Source of the DNA: Streptococcus equinus
Lineage (GTDB): Bacteria > Bacillota > Bacilli > Lactobacillales > Streptococcaceae
Length of the DNA: 64,000 nucleotides
NCBI RefSeq assembly: GCF_900101445.1
Contig: NZ_FNKE01000001.1
Location: forward strand, 682,001 to 746,000
Reading direction: 5' to 3'
Shown piece by piece: positions 40,682 through 50,520 of the stretch; position 1 is the first letter of the stretch, and every line of letters begins with the position of its first letter. A program made the translations under genes and the position numbers. The notes beneath the pieces are model-generated. The model saw only the letters and a list, made by a program, of their open reading frames with translations. It made no database searches and was not told the DNA's origin.

Positions 40682-41578
40682 TTAAGCTTTTCCGCTTCGT
40701 AATTTTTCAAGTGTTTCTTTAAAAATCGCTGGCACTTCAGCTGTGAAAGTCATTGTTTCACCTGTTTTTGGATGTGTAAAGCCAAGTGTTTGGGCATGCA
40801 AGAATTGACCATTACCTTTCAATGTCTTACGTGGTCCGTACAATGGATCTCCTGCAACTGGGTGTCCAATATAGGCCATGTGCACACGGATTTGGTGAGT
40901 TCGACCTGTTTCAAGCGTCAATTCAACCAAAGTATAGTTGCCAAAGCGTTCCAAAACTTTGAAATGAGTTACAGCTGGTTTTCCTTTAGCCGTAACAGCT
41001 TGTTTTTTACGGTCTTTCTCAGAACGTCCAATCGGCGCTTCAATGACACCACGATCATTTGGAATATTACCATGTACAATAGCCACATATTTACGAAGGG
41101 ATTTTTTATCCTTCAATTCAGCAGCAAGTGCATTGTGGGCAGTATCATTTTTAGCAATCATCAAAAGCCCTGATGTATCTTTATCGATTCGGTGAACAAT
41201 TCCTGGTCGAATCACACCATTGATAGATGACAAATCTTTGATATGATACATCAAAGCATTGACCAAAGTACCTGACGTGTGACCGACAGATGGATGAACA
41301 ACCATGCCTTGAGGCTTGTAAACCACTGCGACATCTTCATCTTCATAAACAATATCAAGTGGAATATTTTCTGCTTTATATTCAAGTACCTCTTCCTCTG
41401 GGACTTCATAAGTCACAACATCGCCAACTTTGACAGCATATTTTGCTTTAACAGCTTTGCCATTTACCAAAACCGTTCCTTTTTTAATTTCATCATTAGC
41501 TTGGCTACGTGACAAGTCTGTTAAATCTGCTAACGCTTTATCCAAACGAGCGCCAGCTTCTTTAATGATTAATTCCAT
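40682..41578 (-). CDS. RluD-family 23S rRNA pseudouridine synthase
   Basis: 298 aa: an N-terminal S4 RNA-binding domain ([31 protein letters not shown]) and a catalytic domain with [11 protein letters not shown], containing the essential Asp. RluD-like enzymes modify helix 69 of 23S rRNA; the exact target of this paralogue is not certain. Its start overlaps the lspA end by 17 bases. Confidence 0.9.
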   Translation of the reverse strand: MELIIKEAGARLDKALADLTDLSRSQANDEIKKGTVLVNGKAVKAKYAVKVGDVVTYEVPEEEVLEYKAENIPLDIVYEDEDVAVVYKPQGMVVHPSVGHTSGTLVNALMYHIKDLSSINGVIRPGIVHRIDKDTSGLLMIAKNDTAHNALAAELKDKKSLRKYVAIVHGNIPNDRGVIEAPIGRSEKDRKKQAVTAKGKPAVTHFKVLERFGNYTLVELTLETGRTHQIRVHMAYIGHPVAGDPLYGPRKTLKGNGQFLHAQTLGFTHPKTGETMTFTAEVPAIFKETLEKLRSGKA

Positions 41579-42035
41579 TTTCCTCCTCTTTCCATAGGGC
41601 GATAAATAAAATCACGACCCCAACTGTTAAATACGAATCCGCCACATTAAAAATAGCAAAATTCATAAAATCCAAATGAACCATATCAACAACGTAACCA
41701 AGTCGCAAACGGTCAATAAAATTACCGATTCCACCTGAAATAATCAGCAAAAGTCCAAATAAGAACCAAAAATTGCCATTGATATTTTTAATAAAATAAT
41801 AGCAAGCGGCTCCGACAACAGCAAGTGTAATCACCGTAAAAAACCACTGCTGATTCTGCAAAATAGAGAAAGCTGCACCATAATTACGTAAATAAGTTAA
41901 GCTAAAAATACCTGGCACACATTTGCGAATGGTATTTAAAGGAATATGATTGACAATCCATTGCTTGCTTAATTGATCCAACAAAATCAACACCACTGCA
42001 GCTAATGGGAAATAAAGTTTTCTATAGTTTTTCAT
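41562..42035 (-). CDS. lspA: Lipoprotein signal peptidase II
   Basis: 157 aa, four membrane helices and the catalytic aspartates in [18 protein letters not shown] and [10 protein letters not shown]. Cleaves the signal peptide of lipidated prolipoproteins. Four-base overlap with the LysR regulator gene and 17-base overlap with rluD; the same trio occurs in other streptococci. Confidence 0.96.
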   Translation of the reverse strand: MKNYRKLYFPLAAVVLILLDQLSKQWIVNHIPLNTIRKCVPGIFSLTYLRNYGAAFSILQNQQWFFTVITLAVVGAACYYFIKNINGNFWFLFGLLLIISGGIGNFIDRLRLGYVVDMVHLDFMNFAIFNVADSYLTVGVVILFIALWKEEENGINH

Positions 42036-42949
42036 TTGGTCACCTTTGGACTGAATTTTTCAAAATAATCTTTCATGACAGCGATGAATTTCAAAGCACA
42101 GGCTGATAAATTTTTATCACGACGTTTGATATAAACCATTTTATTATCTAGCTTATCTTCAAGCGGAATAACGGTAATACCATTGAAACTACGGCTATCT
42201 AAGAAACCAGAACCAGTTGCGTAAGCATCTGTCCGCTCTAAAATACCATTTAAGGTTGCACGGTCAGTCACATTGAAAACATGCGGACTATCACTGGTAT
42301 CAACAAAATTCTCAGAATAATAAAGGTACTCGTCTTTTTCTTGGGTGAAACGTACCGTTGGTAGCTCCTTCAAATCCTCCATTACAAGACTTTCTTTTTG
42401 TGCCAAAGGATGAGTTTTAGCCAGATAAATATGAGTTTTAAAAGGAATTAACTCGACAAATTCCAAGCCCAATTTTTCCATACGTTGCAAAAGCCCTTTG
42501 CGATTTTGATTATTTAAATAAATAATCCCGATTTCACTATCGCCTTGAGCCACCTCATCAAAAATCTGAATAGTTGTCGATTCAAAAATACGAAAATCCT
42601 TATGCTCTGGATGAGCCTTAGAAAAGGTTGTTATCAAAGGCGGTAAAAAATCATAGTGTTGACTAGCGATAGAAAACTCATCTGAATCAGCCGTCGATTG
42701 GGAAAATTGCTTTTCAAACGAATCAAAACTCTTAACAACCTCCAAAGCTTTTTCATAAAAAGTCATTCCGTGACTCGTTAAGACAGCTCCTGTGGTTGTA
42801 CGTGTAAAAATTTGAAAACCTAATTCACCTTCAAGGTCCTTAATAGCTACTGACAAACTCGGCTGACTGACAAAAAGCTTAGAAGCCGCTTCACGAAAGG
42901 TCCCACTGTTTGCAATAGCTACAACATAACGTAGTTGTTGTATATTCAT
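42032..42949 (-). CDS. mtaR: LysR-family regulator MtaR/CpsY
   Basis: 305 aa LTTR: N-terminal helix-turn-helix ([40 protein letters not shown]) and a periplasmic-binding-like effector domain. Its location immediately before lspA is that of MtaR/CpsY in pathogenic streptococci, where it controls methionine uptake and biosynthesis. The metE promoter at 20.4 kb in this window carries its MET-box. A TTG two codons upstream is possible, but ATG at 42949 is preferred. Confidence 0.85.
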   Translation of the reverse strand: MNIQQLRYVVAIANSGTFREAASKLFVSQPSLSVAIKDLEGELGFQIFTRTTTGAVLTSHGMTFYEKALEVVKSFDSFEKQFSQSTADSDEFSIASQHYDFLPPLITTFSKAHPEHKDFRIFESTTIQIFDEVAQGDSEIGIIYLNNQNRKGLLQRMEKLGLEFVELIPFKTHIYLAKTHPLAQKESLVMEDLKELPTVRFTQEKDEYLYYSENFVDTSDSPHVFNVTDRATLNGILERTDAYATGSGFLDSRSFNGITVIPLEDKLDNKMVYIKRRDKNLSACALKFIAVMKDYFEKFSPKVTK

Positions 42950-42984
42950 TGTCAATCGTTCTTTCTAAAAAATCAATCATCTTT

Positions 42985-43016
42985 ATTATAGCAAAATATA
43001 GCTAATGGCGCTATAT
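42985..43016 (-). promoter_or_regulatory. mtaR promoter with inverted repeat (probable autoregulatory site)
   Basis: TATAAT (42985-42990) with extended TGC is preceded by the perfect 7-bp inverted repeat ATATAGC-N7-GCTATAT (42996-43016) covering the -35 position, where no good -35 hexamer exists. LTTR regulators usually bind such repeats at their own promoters. Confidence 0.6.
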
Positions 43017-43062
43017 CAAGCCAAAAGTGACTGATTAACCATTTTTTATTTCAAAAAGGGAC

Positions 43063-43090
43063 AAAAAAAGCCTGCACGAAGCAGACTTTT
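43063..43090 (-). terminator. Terminator of the rplU-prp-rpmA operon
   Basis: AGTCTGC/GCAGGCT stem (43069-43075 with 43081-43087) with a T7 run on the minus strand. Confidence 0.88.
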
Positions 43091-43098
43091 CTGTTAAA

Positions 43099-43392
43099 TT
43101 ATTTTGCGATTGGATAAACTGATACTTGACGTTTATCGCGACCTTTACGTTCGAAACGAACAACACCTTCAACTTTAGCGAAAAGTGTATCGTCACCACC
43201 GCGACCTACGTTCACACCTGGGTAGATGTGAGTACCGCGTTGACGGTAAAGGATTGATCCACCTGAAACAGTTTGACCGTCAGCTGCTTTAGCACCAAGA
43301 CGTTTTGCCTCAGAATCACGACCATTTGATGTAGAACCTCCACCTTTTTTGTGGGCGAAAAGTTGCAAGTTAGCAAGATTCATTTTTAACAT
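43099..43392 (-). CDS. rpmA: 50S ribosomal protein L27 (with cleavable N-terminus)
   Basis: 97 aa. The Firmicute form begins with the extension [12 protein letters not shown], which has to be removed so that AHKKGG can reach the peptidyl-transferase centre; the cut is made by Prp, encoded immediately upstream. Full-length and otherwise standard. Confidence 0.96.
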   Translation of the reverse strand: MLKMNLANLQLFAHKKGGGSTSNGRDSEAKRLGAKAADGQTVSGGSILYRQRGTHIYPGVNVGRGGDDTLFAKVEGVVRFERKGRDKRQVSVYPIAK

Positions 43393-43413
43393 ATGTAGTG
43401 TCCTCTTTTCAAA

Positions 43414-43749
43414 TTAGTTTGCAATGACCTTAACTGACACAAATTCTTTCGAATTCTCAGCCAAATTTGTCATTCCTAAAAGAAAGCTTTCAAATAAAAG
43501 TTGAACTTTCTCATCTGTCTTTTTAGTCATATGAGAGATATCAATCTTCATATAACCACCATCAATCTCATTGACAGCAAAATCAGCATTGCATTCTGCC
43601 AAAACTTCCAACGAATTAACAAAGTTAATCGATAAAGTCGAAACAGCTGCACATACGATATCAAAGCCATATTCACCACTACCAGCGTGACCAGTCAGCT
43701 CAACACTTTCTAAGTTGCCTTTGCGGCGAATAAAAGTTGCTTGAATCAT
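43414..43749 (-). CDS. prp: Ribosomal-processing cysteine protease Prp
   Basis: 111 aa; catalytic His21 in GHAGSGEYGFDIVCAAVST and Cys33 in the same segment. Cleaves the N-terminal extension of L27 and is required for its maturation. It sits between rplU and rpmA, as in other Firmicutes; the spacing to each is 12-21 bases. Confidence 0.93.
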   Translation of the reverse strand: MIQATFIRRKGNLESVELTGHAGSGEYGFDIVCAAVSTLSINFVNSLEVLAECNADFAVNEIDGGYMKIDISHMTKKTDEKVQLLFESFLLGMTNLAENSKEFVSVKVIAN

Positions 43750-43761
43750 GAGAATGCTAAA

Positions 43762-44076
43762 TTATGCGTTGATAGCGTTGATAACAACTTTAGTGTAAGG
43801 TTGACGGTGACCTTGTTTACGGTGTGAACCTTTTTTAGGTTTGTATTTGAAAGTAACAACTTTCTTTTGTTTTCCTTGTTTTTCAACAGTACCAACAACA
43901 GAAGCTCCTTCAACAACTGGTGTACCAACAACAGTTTTTTCACCACCAACAAGAACAACTTCGTTAAATGTTACTTCTGAACCAGCTTCAACATCAAGTT
44001 TTTCAACATAGATAGCTTGACCTACTTCAACTTTAACTTGTTTTCCACCAGTTTTGATGATTGCATATGTGCTCAT
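43762..44076 (-). CDS. rplU: 50S ribosomal protein L21
   Basis: 104 aa, beginning [20 protein letters not shown] and ending with the conserved [10 protein letters not shown]. First gene of rplU-prp-rpmA, with AGGAGG six bases before the ATG and a long structured leader. Confidence 0.97.
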   Translation of the reverse strand: MSTYAIIKTGGKQVKVEVGQAIYVEKLDVEAGSEVTFNEVVLVGGEKTVVGTPVVEGASVVGTVEKQGKQKKVVTFKYKPKKGSHRKQGHRQPYTKVVINAINA

Positions 44077-44082
44077 CGTGCA

Positions 44083-44210
44083 CCTCCTATAAAATTTTGT
44101 TGCGGATTTTTCCGCTTGTGAAGACTCGCCTAAATCGTGAACCTCGAGAGTTGCTTACAAACGATTTTCGTGCGGTTGCACAGGATGTGCATTTAGTCAA
44201 CGTTCATATT
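44083..44210 (-). promoter_or_regulatory. rplU leader, candidate L21 ribosomal-protein leader RNA
   Basis: A roughly 125-base non-coding leader upstream of rplU with several inverted segments (for example TTGCGGATTTTTCCGC near 44100 and GCACA/TGTGC near 44185). Low-GC Firmicutes carry an autoregulatory L21 leader here. The call is by position and structure; no covariance search was possible. Confidence 0.5.
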
Positions 44211-44278
44211 TTATCATGTTAGGCTAATTAAAGCAAGGAATATGCTGGCTTTTTTTAACGATAGTACGTTTTCATTTT

Positions 44279-44818
44279 TTATTTTTTGTCAAAGGATACT
44301 TTCACTAATCCCAAAACAGCTTTTTTAGTCAATTTTTCGATAGCATCAATATCAATACTTTTAGTATTTGCCATCATTTGATAAGTCTCACTACCTTCGT
44401 GGTAATAATAAGCTGTAATGTGAAAACCATTTTTCTCATAAAAACGCACGCGCTTCAAGCGTTGATCAAAATTATCAGCTTTTTCATCCATGGGCTCAAT
44501 TGCCAAAACGACTGGACGATTTCCAGCTAGCGCTTTAACATCTTGCAAAATAGCTGAGCCGTAACCACGTGAACGAATGTTAGGATTAACAGCTAAGAAA
44601 AATAAATAAACCACAGCTTCATTTTGTAAAATGTAAGCTAAGCCGACAAAATCGTCGCCATCATAATAAGCATAAAAACCTGCTAGGTCACGATAAGCCG
44701 TCAGCAACAACGGCAAATACGGTACACGTTCAACAGCTGGAAAAGCCGATAAGTATAAGTTTTTGACATCACGGGAACTTTTTGAAAAAAGTTTCACCTC
44801 TTGACGTTTTAATTCCAT
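44279..44818 (-). CDS. GNAT-family N-acetyltransferase
   Basis: 179 aa with the acetyl-CoA-binding motif A (NPNIRSRGYGSAILQDVKALAG) and the C-terminal YEKNGFH strand of GNAT enzymes. Substrate unknown. Its start overlaps the end of the CapA-family gene by ten bases, so they are co-translated, but this gives no clear pathway. Confidence 0.85.
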   Translation of the reverse strand: MELKRQEVKLFSKSSRDVKNLYLSAFPAVERVPYLPLLLTAYRDLAGFYAYYDGDDFVGLAYILQNEAVVYLFFLAVNPNIRSRGYGSAILQDVKALAGNRPVVLAIEPMDEKADNFDQRLKRVRFYEKNGFHITAYYYHEGSETYQMMANTKSIDIDAIEKLTKKAVLGLVKVSFDKK

Positions 44819-46014
44819 TGTAAATTCACCAATTCATTCATTTCTTGATAGGCGGTATCGACTTTTTCTTGCATGCTAGCATCAAGTTTGTCGCGATATT
44901 TACCACCTTTTATAAAGTCTTCTAAAATAAGCGTACGATAATCTGAAAGAACAAAGCCTTCTGACCCTGTCACGCCCTTGCTCCATACCCAAACCATTGT
45001 TGGGTGAGCTGCGACAGTTTTAATTTTCGTTTTATGATTTTTCTTTTCAAATGTCACATCCATCAAAAGTCCACGTTCTGTCCAAATGTCATCAACCGTT
45101 TCTAAACGTTGATTAGAAATGAAATTCCCCATTGAGTAAATAATGAATTTCTTTTCGCCGTCTTTTTCGACAGTTTCTGATGGTTCCACAACGTGAGGGT
45201 GTCCACCAAAGATAACATCTGCACCCCAATCAATCATCTTGTGATAAAGGGTTACTTGCTCTTGAGTTGGTTCTCGTTGGTACTCCACTCCCATTTGTGG
45301 CATGACAATTGTTACATCAGCTTTCTTTTCAGCTTCCTGAATTTCAGCTTTCATCTTGTCTTCATTTAAATCAGACATGTGCTTCTCATAATCCTCAGCT
45401 GACAAATTAGCTTCTAGTCCATTGTAAGCATAAGAATAACCTAAAATAGCAATTTTAATACCATTAACATTTTTAATTAAAATATCTTCTTTGTCTCGGT
45501 CTTTTTTGTAAACGCCAATGCTAGGCATTCCTAATTTATCAAAGGTTTTAACGGTGTTAAGTGCACCTGAAAGACCAGAATCAAGGATATGGTTGTGAGC
45601 TAAATCGACAACATCATAACCTGTGTCTTTCATAGCGTCAGCAATTTCACTTGGTGCGTTAAACAAAGGATAGCCAGCTAAAGGATAATCTGGACTGATT
45701 GTTCCCTCGTAGTCACCAATAGCCAAATCAGCACTCGAAATCCAATCTTTAGCATACTCAAAGAAAGGTTTAAAATCATAAGTTCCATCAGCCTGTTCAG
45801 CACTGCCATAAAGACCATTATGGATAAGAATATCTCCATTTGCCATGACACGCGCTGTTTTAACTTTACTTGACTGAACTTTTGACTGATCAGTCTTGTC
45901 ACTTGGACTAGGCTTCTCAAACAGCAAGCCATAAAATGCTGCCCCTAATAGGCTTAGCAATATGAATGCCAAGCAAGCCAACGTTGTCTTTTTATAAATT
46001 ATCCTATCTAACAT
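44809..46014 (-). CDS. CapA-family (PGA_cap) metallophosphoesterase-fold envelope protein
   Basis: 401 aa: a signal anchor (residues about 10-31), a linker and a calcineurin-like CapA domain with the family motifs MANGDILIHN, IGDYEGTI, DLAHNHILD, and GGHPHVVEP, followed by YSMGNFISNQ. In Bacillus, CapA is needed for polyglutamate capsule, but no other capsule gene is nearby, so polyglutamate synthesis is not implied. The gene starts a two-gene unit with the GNAT. Confidence 0.85.
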   Translation of the reverse strand: MLDRIIYKKTTLACLAFILLSLLGAAFYGLLFEKPSPSDKTDQSKVQSSKVKTARVMANGDILIHNGLYGSAEQADGTYDFKPFFEYAKDWISSADLAIGDYEGTISPDYPLAGYPLFNAPSEIADAMKDTGYDVVDLAHNHILDSGLSGALNTVKTFDKLGMPSIGVYKKDRDKEDILIKNVNGIKIAILGYSYAYNGLEANLSAEDYEKHMSDLNEDKMKAEIQEAEKKADVTIVMPQMGVEYQREPTQEQVTLYHKMIDWGADVIFGGHPHVVEPSETVEKDGEKKFIIYSMGNFISNQRLETVDDIWTERGLLMDVTFEKKNHKTKIKTVAAHPTMVWVWSKGVTGSEGFVLSDYRTLILEDFIKGGKYRDKLDASMQEKVDTAYQEMNELVNLQWN

Positions 46015-46082
46015 CCTTAATCACACCTCCATGCGACTATTATATCATTTTATGATTAGGCTTTCAGGATTTAACTGGTAAG

Positions 46083-46106
46083 AAAAAACTGCCCTAAAGG
46101 CAGTTT
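46083..46106 (-). terminator. Terminator after thiI
   Basis: AACTGCC/GGCAGTT stem (46087-46093 and 46099-46105) with a T run on the minus strand. Confidence 0.88.
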
Positions 46107-46113
46107 CTATCTA

Positions 46114-47328
46114 TTATAGTAAGTCATCGATTAAGTCATCGACTTCATCATGTTCTGCTTGTGGTGTGATTGTTGTCACTTTAATTCCTGCAACAGCACG
46201 CTCAACAAGTCCTTCAACATCCATGCGTTTTTCGTATTGTTCAACGTTTTTGATTTTTGGATTTGTTTTTGGACGATCTGGTGCAAAAATTGTACAGCAG
46301 TCTTCGAATGGTTGAATTGAAATATCAAACGTATCAATTTTTTGAGCGATATCAATGATTTCCAATTTATCCATTGTGACAACTGGACGAATAATTGGTG
46401 TTGCTGTTACGGCATTAATGGCACGCATACTTTCAAGCGTTTGACTAGCCACTTGTCCGAGGCTTTCACCGTTAATGATAACCAAACCATTACGTTCTTC
46501 ACGAATACGGTCTGTAATACGCATCATGAAACGACGTGTCAATGTCATCAAGTAAGCTTCTGGCGCTTTTTCTTTGATTTCTTCTTGGATTTCCGTAAAT
46601 GGTACTTCGATGAAATCAATGTTACCACCGAATTTTGTCAATTTACGTGTCAAATCTTGAGCTTTCTTAAGAGCACCTGGGCTTGTGTATGGTGGGCTAG
46701 CAAAGTGAACAGCTTCAATATCAACCCCACGTTTAAGAGCAAGGTAACCTGCAACAGGTGAGTCAATACCACCTGACAGCATTAGCATTCCACGACCAGC
46801 TGTTCCAACAGGAAGACCACCAGCACCCTTGATATTTTCATATGAAAGATAGGCAGCTTCTTCACGGATTTCAACTTTAAGATTGACATCTGGTCCCTTC
46901 ATTTGCGCTTGAATGTTAGGCAAAACTTCAAAGACAGCTGAACCAAGGTATTGATTCAATTCGCGGCTATCCATTTCAAAGTTGTGGTCACTACGTTTAC
47001 TTGTGATTTTAAATGTCAAACCTTCATGGTAAACGTCAGTCATCACATCTTGAACAGCTTTTTTAATGGTTTCTAGATTTTTTTCAACCTTGTATGATGG
47101 TGAAAATGCTTGAATCCCGAAAATTTGTTTTAATGATTCCGCAACGGGAACATAGTCAGTACCATTTAAGAAAATGTGTGCGCGGTCGCGGTCAGCCACA
47201 ACACGGACATCTGGATAAATTGAAAGAACGTGTTTCATGTTACGTTTCAATTTATTGATGAAACGCATGCGGTTCTTTCCTTTAGTTGATAATTCGCCGT
47301 AGCGAACCATAATTTCTGAGTATTGCAT
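46114..47328 (-). CDS. thiI: tRNA 4-thiouridine synthetase ThiI
   Basis: 404 aa: an N-terminal NFLD/THUMP RNA-binding region (about 1-165) and a PP-loop adenylase ([17 protein letters not shown]). It makes s4U8 in tRNA and, in some bacteria, the thiazole sulfur. No rhodanese domain is present, as usual in Firmicutes, where a partner cysteine desulfurase supplies sulfur directly; that gene lies 40 bases upstream. Confidence 0.95.
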   Translation of the reverse strand: MQYSEIMVRYGELSTKGKNRMRFINKLKRNMKHVLSIYPDVRVVADRDRAHIFLNGTDYVPVAESLKQIFGIQAFSPSYKVEKNLETIKKAVQDVMTDVYHEGLTFKITSKRSDHNFEMDSRELNQYLGSAVFEVLPNIQAQMKGPDVNLKVEIREEAAYLSYENIKGAGGLPVGTAGRGMLMLSGGIDSPVAGYLALKRGVDIEAVHFASPPYTSPGALKKAQDLTRKLTKFGGNIDFIEVPFTEIQEEIKEKAPEAYLMTLTRRFMMRITDRIREERNGLVIINGESLGQVASQTLESMRAINAVTATPIIRPVVTMDKLEIIDIAQKIDTFDISIQPFEDCCTIFAPDRPKTNPKIKNVEQYEKRMDVEGLVERAVAGIKVTTITPQAEHDEVDDLIDDLL

Positions 47329-47368
47329 AGTTTTCTAAAGAGAAAATCTCTTTATCCTTTCTTATTAA

Positions 47369-48514
47369 TTATCTTACTTTTTGTGTTTTTTCGTAGACTT
47401 GTTTGAAAATAGTTAGGAATTGTTCAACTTGCCCCATGTCATTGTCATCATCTAGACTAATGCGAACAGCTGACTGTGCTAGTTTTGTAGGAACTCCCAT
47501 GGCAATCAATGTTCCTGCAGGTTTTCCTGCTTTTGATGAACAAGCTGATGTTGTTGAAATATAGATTTCATGTTCTTCAAAGGCATGAACCACTACTTCT
47601 CCACGAACACCTTTGATACCAAAGGTTAAGATGTTTGGAGCAAAAGTATCATCCTTACCAGAGAAAATAACGATATCTTTGTGCTTAGCTAGTTCGTCAT
47701 AAATGATTTCTTTCATTTTGGCGATTTTTGGAAGGGCGTAAGCTTCTTTGTCAGTAACCAAGCGAAGAGCTTTCGCTGTCGCAGCAATCCCTGCAACGTT
47801 TTCAGTAGTTGAACGAAGGTCACCTTCTTGCCCACCACCAGCTAGCAATGGATTTAATTTTTTGCCTTCTTTTTTATAGATGAAACCGACACCACGCACA
47901 CTGTGGAATTTGTGACCTGAAAAGCTTGCAAAATCAACACGTTCTGTCAAATAGTCAGCTGCTGGAATTTTACCGATAGCTTGAACAGCATCCACGTGGA
48001 ATGAAATTCCAGGTTTATCAGCTAATAAGTCTGAGATTGCTTTAATTGGTTGGATAGAACCAATTTCATTATTAACTGCCATGATTGAAACCAAGGTTGT
48101 GTCTGGGCGCAAAAGCTCTGCTAATTTATCAACATCAACAAAACCTTTTTCATCAACTGGCGCATAAGATACTTCAAAACCGTGTTCGCCAAGCCATTTT
48201 GCAGATTCTTTTACAGCTGGGTGTTCGATATCAGATACGATGATGTGTTTTCCGTAGCGTTCTTTTTCAAATGCGACACCTTTAAGAACCCAGTTATCTC
48301 CTTCAGTACCACCAGAAGTGAAAATAATTTCATCACTTTTAACGCCAAGCAAGCCAGCGATTTGCCTGCGGCTCGCCTCTAGGATACGACTAGCTTTTGT
48401 TCCTAGATTATGCAAACTTGATGGATTTCCATAAATTTTACTTGCCACTTCCTGATAAGTACGCAAAACTTCAGGATAGGGAATAGTTGTGGCAGAGTTA
48501 TCAAAGTAAATCAT
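47369..48514 (-). CDS. Cysteine desulfurase (NifS/NifZ-like)
   Basis: 381 aa PLP enzyme: catalytic Lys in SGHKFHS and the sulfur-carrying Cys in SACSSKAGKPAG. Genomic pairing with thiI and the lack of a Fe-S scaffold gene nearby point to the NifZ-type donor of tRNA thiolation. An alternative GTG start five codons upstream lies before the AAGGAAG ribosome-binding site, so MIYFDNSATT is chosen. Confidence 0.92.
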   Translation of the reverse strand: MIYFDNSATTIPYPEVLRTYQEVASKIYGNPSSLHNLGTKASRILEASRRQIAGLLGVKSDEIIFTSGGTEGDNWVLKGVAFEKERYGKHIIVSDIEHPAVKESAKWLGEHGFEVSYAPVDEKGFVDVDKLAELLRPDTTLVSIMAVNNEIGSIQPIKAISDLLADKPGISFHVDAVQAIGKIPAADYLTERVDFASFSGHKFHSVRGVGFIYKKEGKKLNPLLAGGGQEGDLRSTTENVAGIAATAKALRLVTDKEAYALPKIAKMKEIIYDELAKHKDIVIFSGKDDTFAPNILTFGIKGVRGEVVVHAFEEHEIYISTTSACSSKAGKPAGTLIAMGVPTKLAQSAVRISLDDDNDMGQVEQFLTIFKQVYEKTQKVR

Positions 48515-48654
48515 TTTTTCTTCCTTCACAAAAAAATCAATACTACCATTATAACACAGTCTCTCATAAGTGTGAAAGCTTTAATCTTAAGTTTTTTAAG
48601 GCTATTTTTAAGAAAATGCACTAAAATATTTCTTAAAAGACTACCGTCTCTTAC

Positions 48655-48682
48655 TGGACATTTAAAATGAAAAAACTATAAT
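48655..48682 (+). promoter_or_regulatory. Promoter of the 48.7 kb hypothetical gene
   Basis: TGGACA (48655-48660), 16 bases, TATAAT (48677-48682), 29 bases ahead of the start codon. Confidence 0.7.
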
Positions 48683-48710
48683 AGAATCATACGCGAAAAA
48701 GGAGTTAAAA

Positions 48711-49172
48711 ATGTCTCAACATTATTCTAGACGTCAAAAATCATCAAAAAAAGATAAGGAACAAGCACCATCAAAGCACATTAAGAAAGGGTTCTCAGCC
48801 TTTCAAAAAACAATTGCTCTTATCGGTTCTATCCTTAGTATTATCGTAGCAAGTATCACTATCACTAACGCCTTAAAAGGCTCATCAAGTCAAAAGCCAA
48901 CTGATAAATCAACGACAACTGTTGTGATTAAAGAAGGTAACAAAGGCAATAACAGTAAAACTGATACTTCTGCGTCAACAACATATTCAAGTTCTGCTGC
49001 TAGCAACAGTGTTTACAACGATGACACTAATAGCAACAATGCAACTTATGACTCTAGCTCAGATTCTACAACTTACAGTTCAAGTGCCGATACAACACAA
49101 GACAACACTCAAACAAGTTCTCAAGCGACATCTGATACTACTGCAGGAAGTGCTACTGAAACAAATCAATAA
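48711..49172 (+). CDS. Membrane-anchored Ser/Thr-rich protein of unknown function
   Basis: 153 aa. A basic, Lys-rich N-terminus (residues 1-30) is followed by one membrane helix (about 33-54) and an extracytoplasmic tail of about 95 residues made almost wholly of Ser, Thr, Asn, Asp and Gln, lacking any recognisable domain or LPXTG motif. The tail is low-complexity and likely disordered. I do not recognise a characterised homologue; it resembles the DUF6556-type proteins of streptococci. It has a GGAG ribosome-binding site and its own promoter and terminator. Confidence 0.78.
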   Translation: MSQHYSRRQKSSKKDKEQAPSKHIKKGFSAFQKTIALIGSILSIIVASITITNALKGSSSQKPTDKSTTTVVIKEGNKGNNSKTDTSASTTYSSSAASNSVYNDDTNSNNATYDSSSDSTTYSSSADTTQDNTQTSSQATSDTTAGSATETNQ

Positions 49173-49178
49173 AATCAA

Positions 49179-49223
49179 AGAGGAATGGGACGATAAAATT
49201 CCTTATCATCCCACCTCTTTTTT
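49179..49223 (+). terminator. Terminator after the Ser/Thr-rich protein gene
   Basis: A long stem with GAGG/CCTC, TGGGA/TCCCA and GATAA/TTATC segments between 49180 and 49217, then a T6 run. Confidence 0.88.
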
Positions 49224-49241
49224 ACTAGGTAAAATAAACTC

Positions 49242-50486
49242 ATGACTTATATTGACACATTAAATTGGATTCACTCTCACAAAGCTAATGGTCGCCGACC
49301 AAGTTTAGAGCGCATACGCTATCTCCTTAAATTACTTGATAACCCGCAAGATAAATTCCCAGCTGTTCATGTTGTGGGAACTAACGGCAAAGGCTCTACA
49401 ACTAGTTTTCTCCAACATATCTTAACAGCATCAGGTTATAAAACAGGCACCTTCACATCTCCCTTTATCACGCGCTTTAATGAACGTATCGCTATCGATA
49501 GCAAAGAAATTTCTGATAGTGATCTGGTTAAGACAGCACAGGCAATTAAACCTATCGTAGATAGCAATGACTTTCAAGAAAAAGTTGGTAAGGTAACTGA
49601 GTTCGAACTCGTTACAGCCCTTATGTTCTATTACTTTGCAACTATTAATCCTGTCGATATTGCCATTATTGAAGCTGGTATTGGTGGTACTTTTGATTCA
49701 ACCAATGTCTTTACAGCGAAAGCAGTTATCTGCCCATCAATCAGTATCGACCATCAAGAAACACTAGGCAAAACTCTCACTGAAATTGCTGGTCATAAAG
49801 CTGGTGTTTTAAATCCTCACGTTCCTTTTATTTTCGGTCAAATGACACCAGAGGTCCAAAAAGTATTTTATCAAAAAGCTAAAGAGCTCGATTGTCCAAC
49901 ATATGAACTGGATAAAGAGTTCTCAATCAGAGAAAATGGTGAAAGTTTTGATTTTCATTATAAAGATATAAGCATTTCAAACATCACTTTATCAATGCTC
50001 GGTCATCACCAACGAACTAATGCCTCATTAGCTGCTATGACTGCAATCATCCTGAAAAGCCATTTCAAAACTATTACTGAAACAACTATTAAACTTGGCT
50101 TAGAAAATACGGTTTGGGCTGGTCGTTGTGAGTTGATGCGACCAAACCTTATGTTAGATGGTGCTCATAATGAAGATTCGATTGCAAAATTGGTTGATGT
50201 GCTTAAAAATGACTTTTCAAATCGCAATATTCACATCCTCTTTGCAGGCTTAGGGCGCAAGCCTTTAACACAAATGCTCGAAGAACTATCTGCATATGAC
50301 TTAGCGGTGACTAGTTTTGATTTCTATCAAGCACAAGCCTTGTCAGATTATCCTGAAAAATACACCAAAATTTCTGACTATAAAGACTGGCTAAAGAGAG
50401 TCGAACAAAATCCTGAAGATTTCTTTGTTGTCACCGGTTCGCTCTACTTCATCTCAGAAGTTCGCAACTTTTTACTCAATCAATAA
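49242..50486 (+). CDS. folC: Folylpolyglutamate synthase / dihydrofolate synthase
   Basis: 414 aa Mur-ligase-fold enzyme with the P-loop VVGTNGKGST (residues about 43-52), TSPFI and ITRFNERI motifs, and the catalytic GLEN...WAGRCELM / DGAHNEDS signature. Adds glutamates to folates, which retains them in the cell and makes them better substrates for MetE. Stands alone on the + strand, convergent with the LDH-like gene. Confidence 0.94.
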   Translation: MTYIDTLNWIHSHKANGRRPSLERIRYLLKLLDNPQDKFPAVHVVGTNGKGSTTSFLQHILTASGYKTGTFTSPFITRFNERIAIDSKEISDSDLVKTAQAIKPIVDSNDFQEKVGKVTEFELVTALMFYYFATINPVDIAIIEAGIGGTFDSTNVFTAKAVICPSISIDHQETLGKTLTEIAGHKAGVLNPHVPFIFGQMTPEVQKVFYQKAKELDCPTYELDKEFSIRENGESFDFHYKDISISNITLSMLGHHQRTNASLAAMTAIILKSHFKTITETTIKLGLENTVWAGRCELMRPNLMLDGAHNEDSIAKLVDVLKNDFSNRNIHILFAGLGRKPLTQMLEELSAYDLAVTSFDFYQAQALSDYPEKYTKISDYKDWLKRVEQNPEDFFVVTGSLYFISEVRNFLLNQ

Positions 50487-50518
50487 TCCCACCTGATTTT
50501 CAGATGGGATTTCTTTTT
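50486..50518. terminator. Shared terminator of folC and the LDH-like gene
   Basis: ATCCCACCTG/CAGATGGGAT stem (one mismatch) overlapping the folC stop and followed by a T-rich run; AT-rich on the other side. Confidence 0.75.
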
Positions 50519-50520
50519 GT

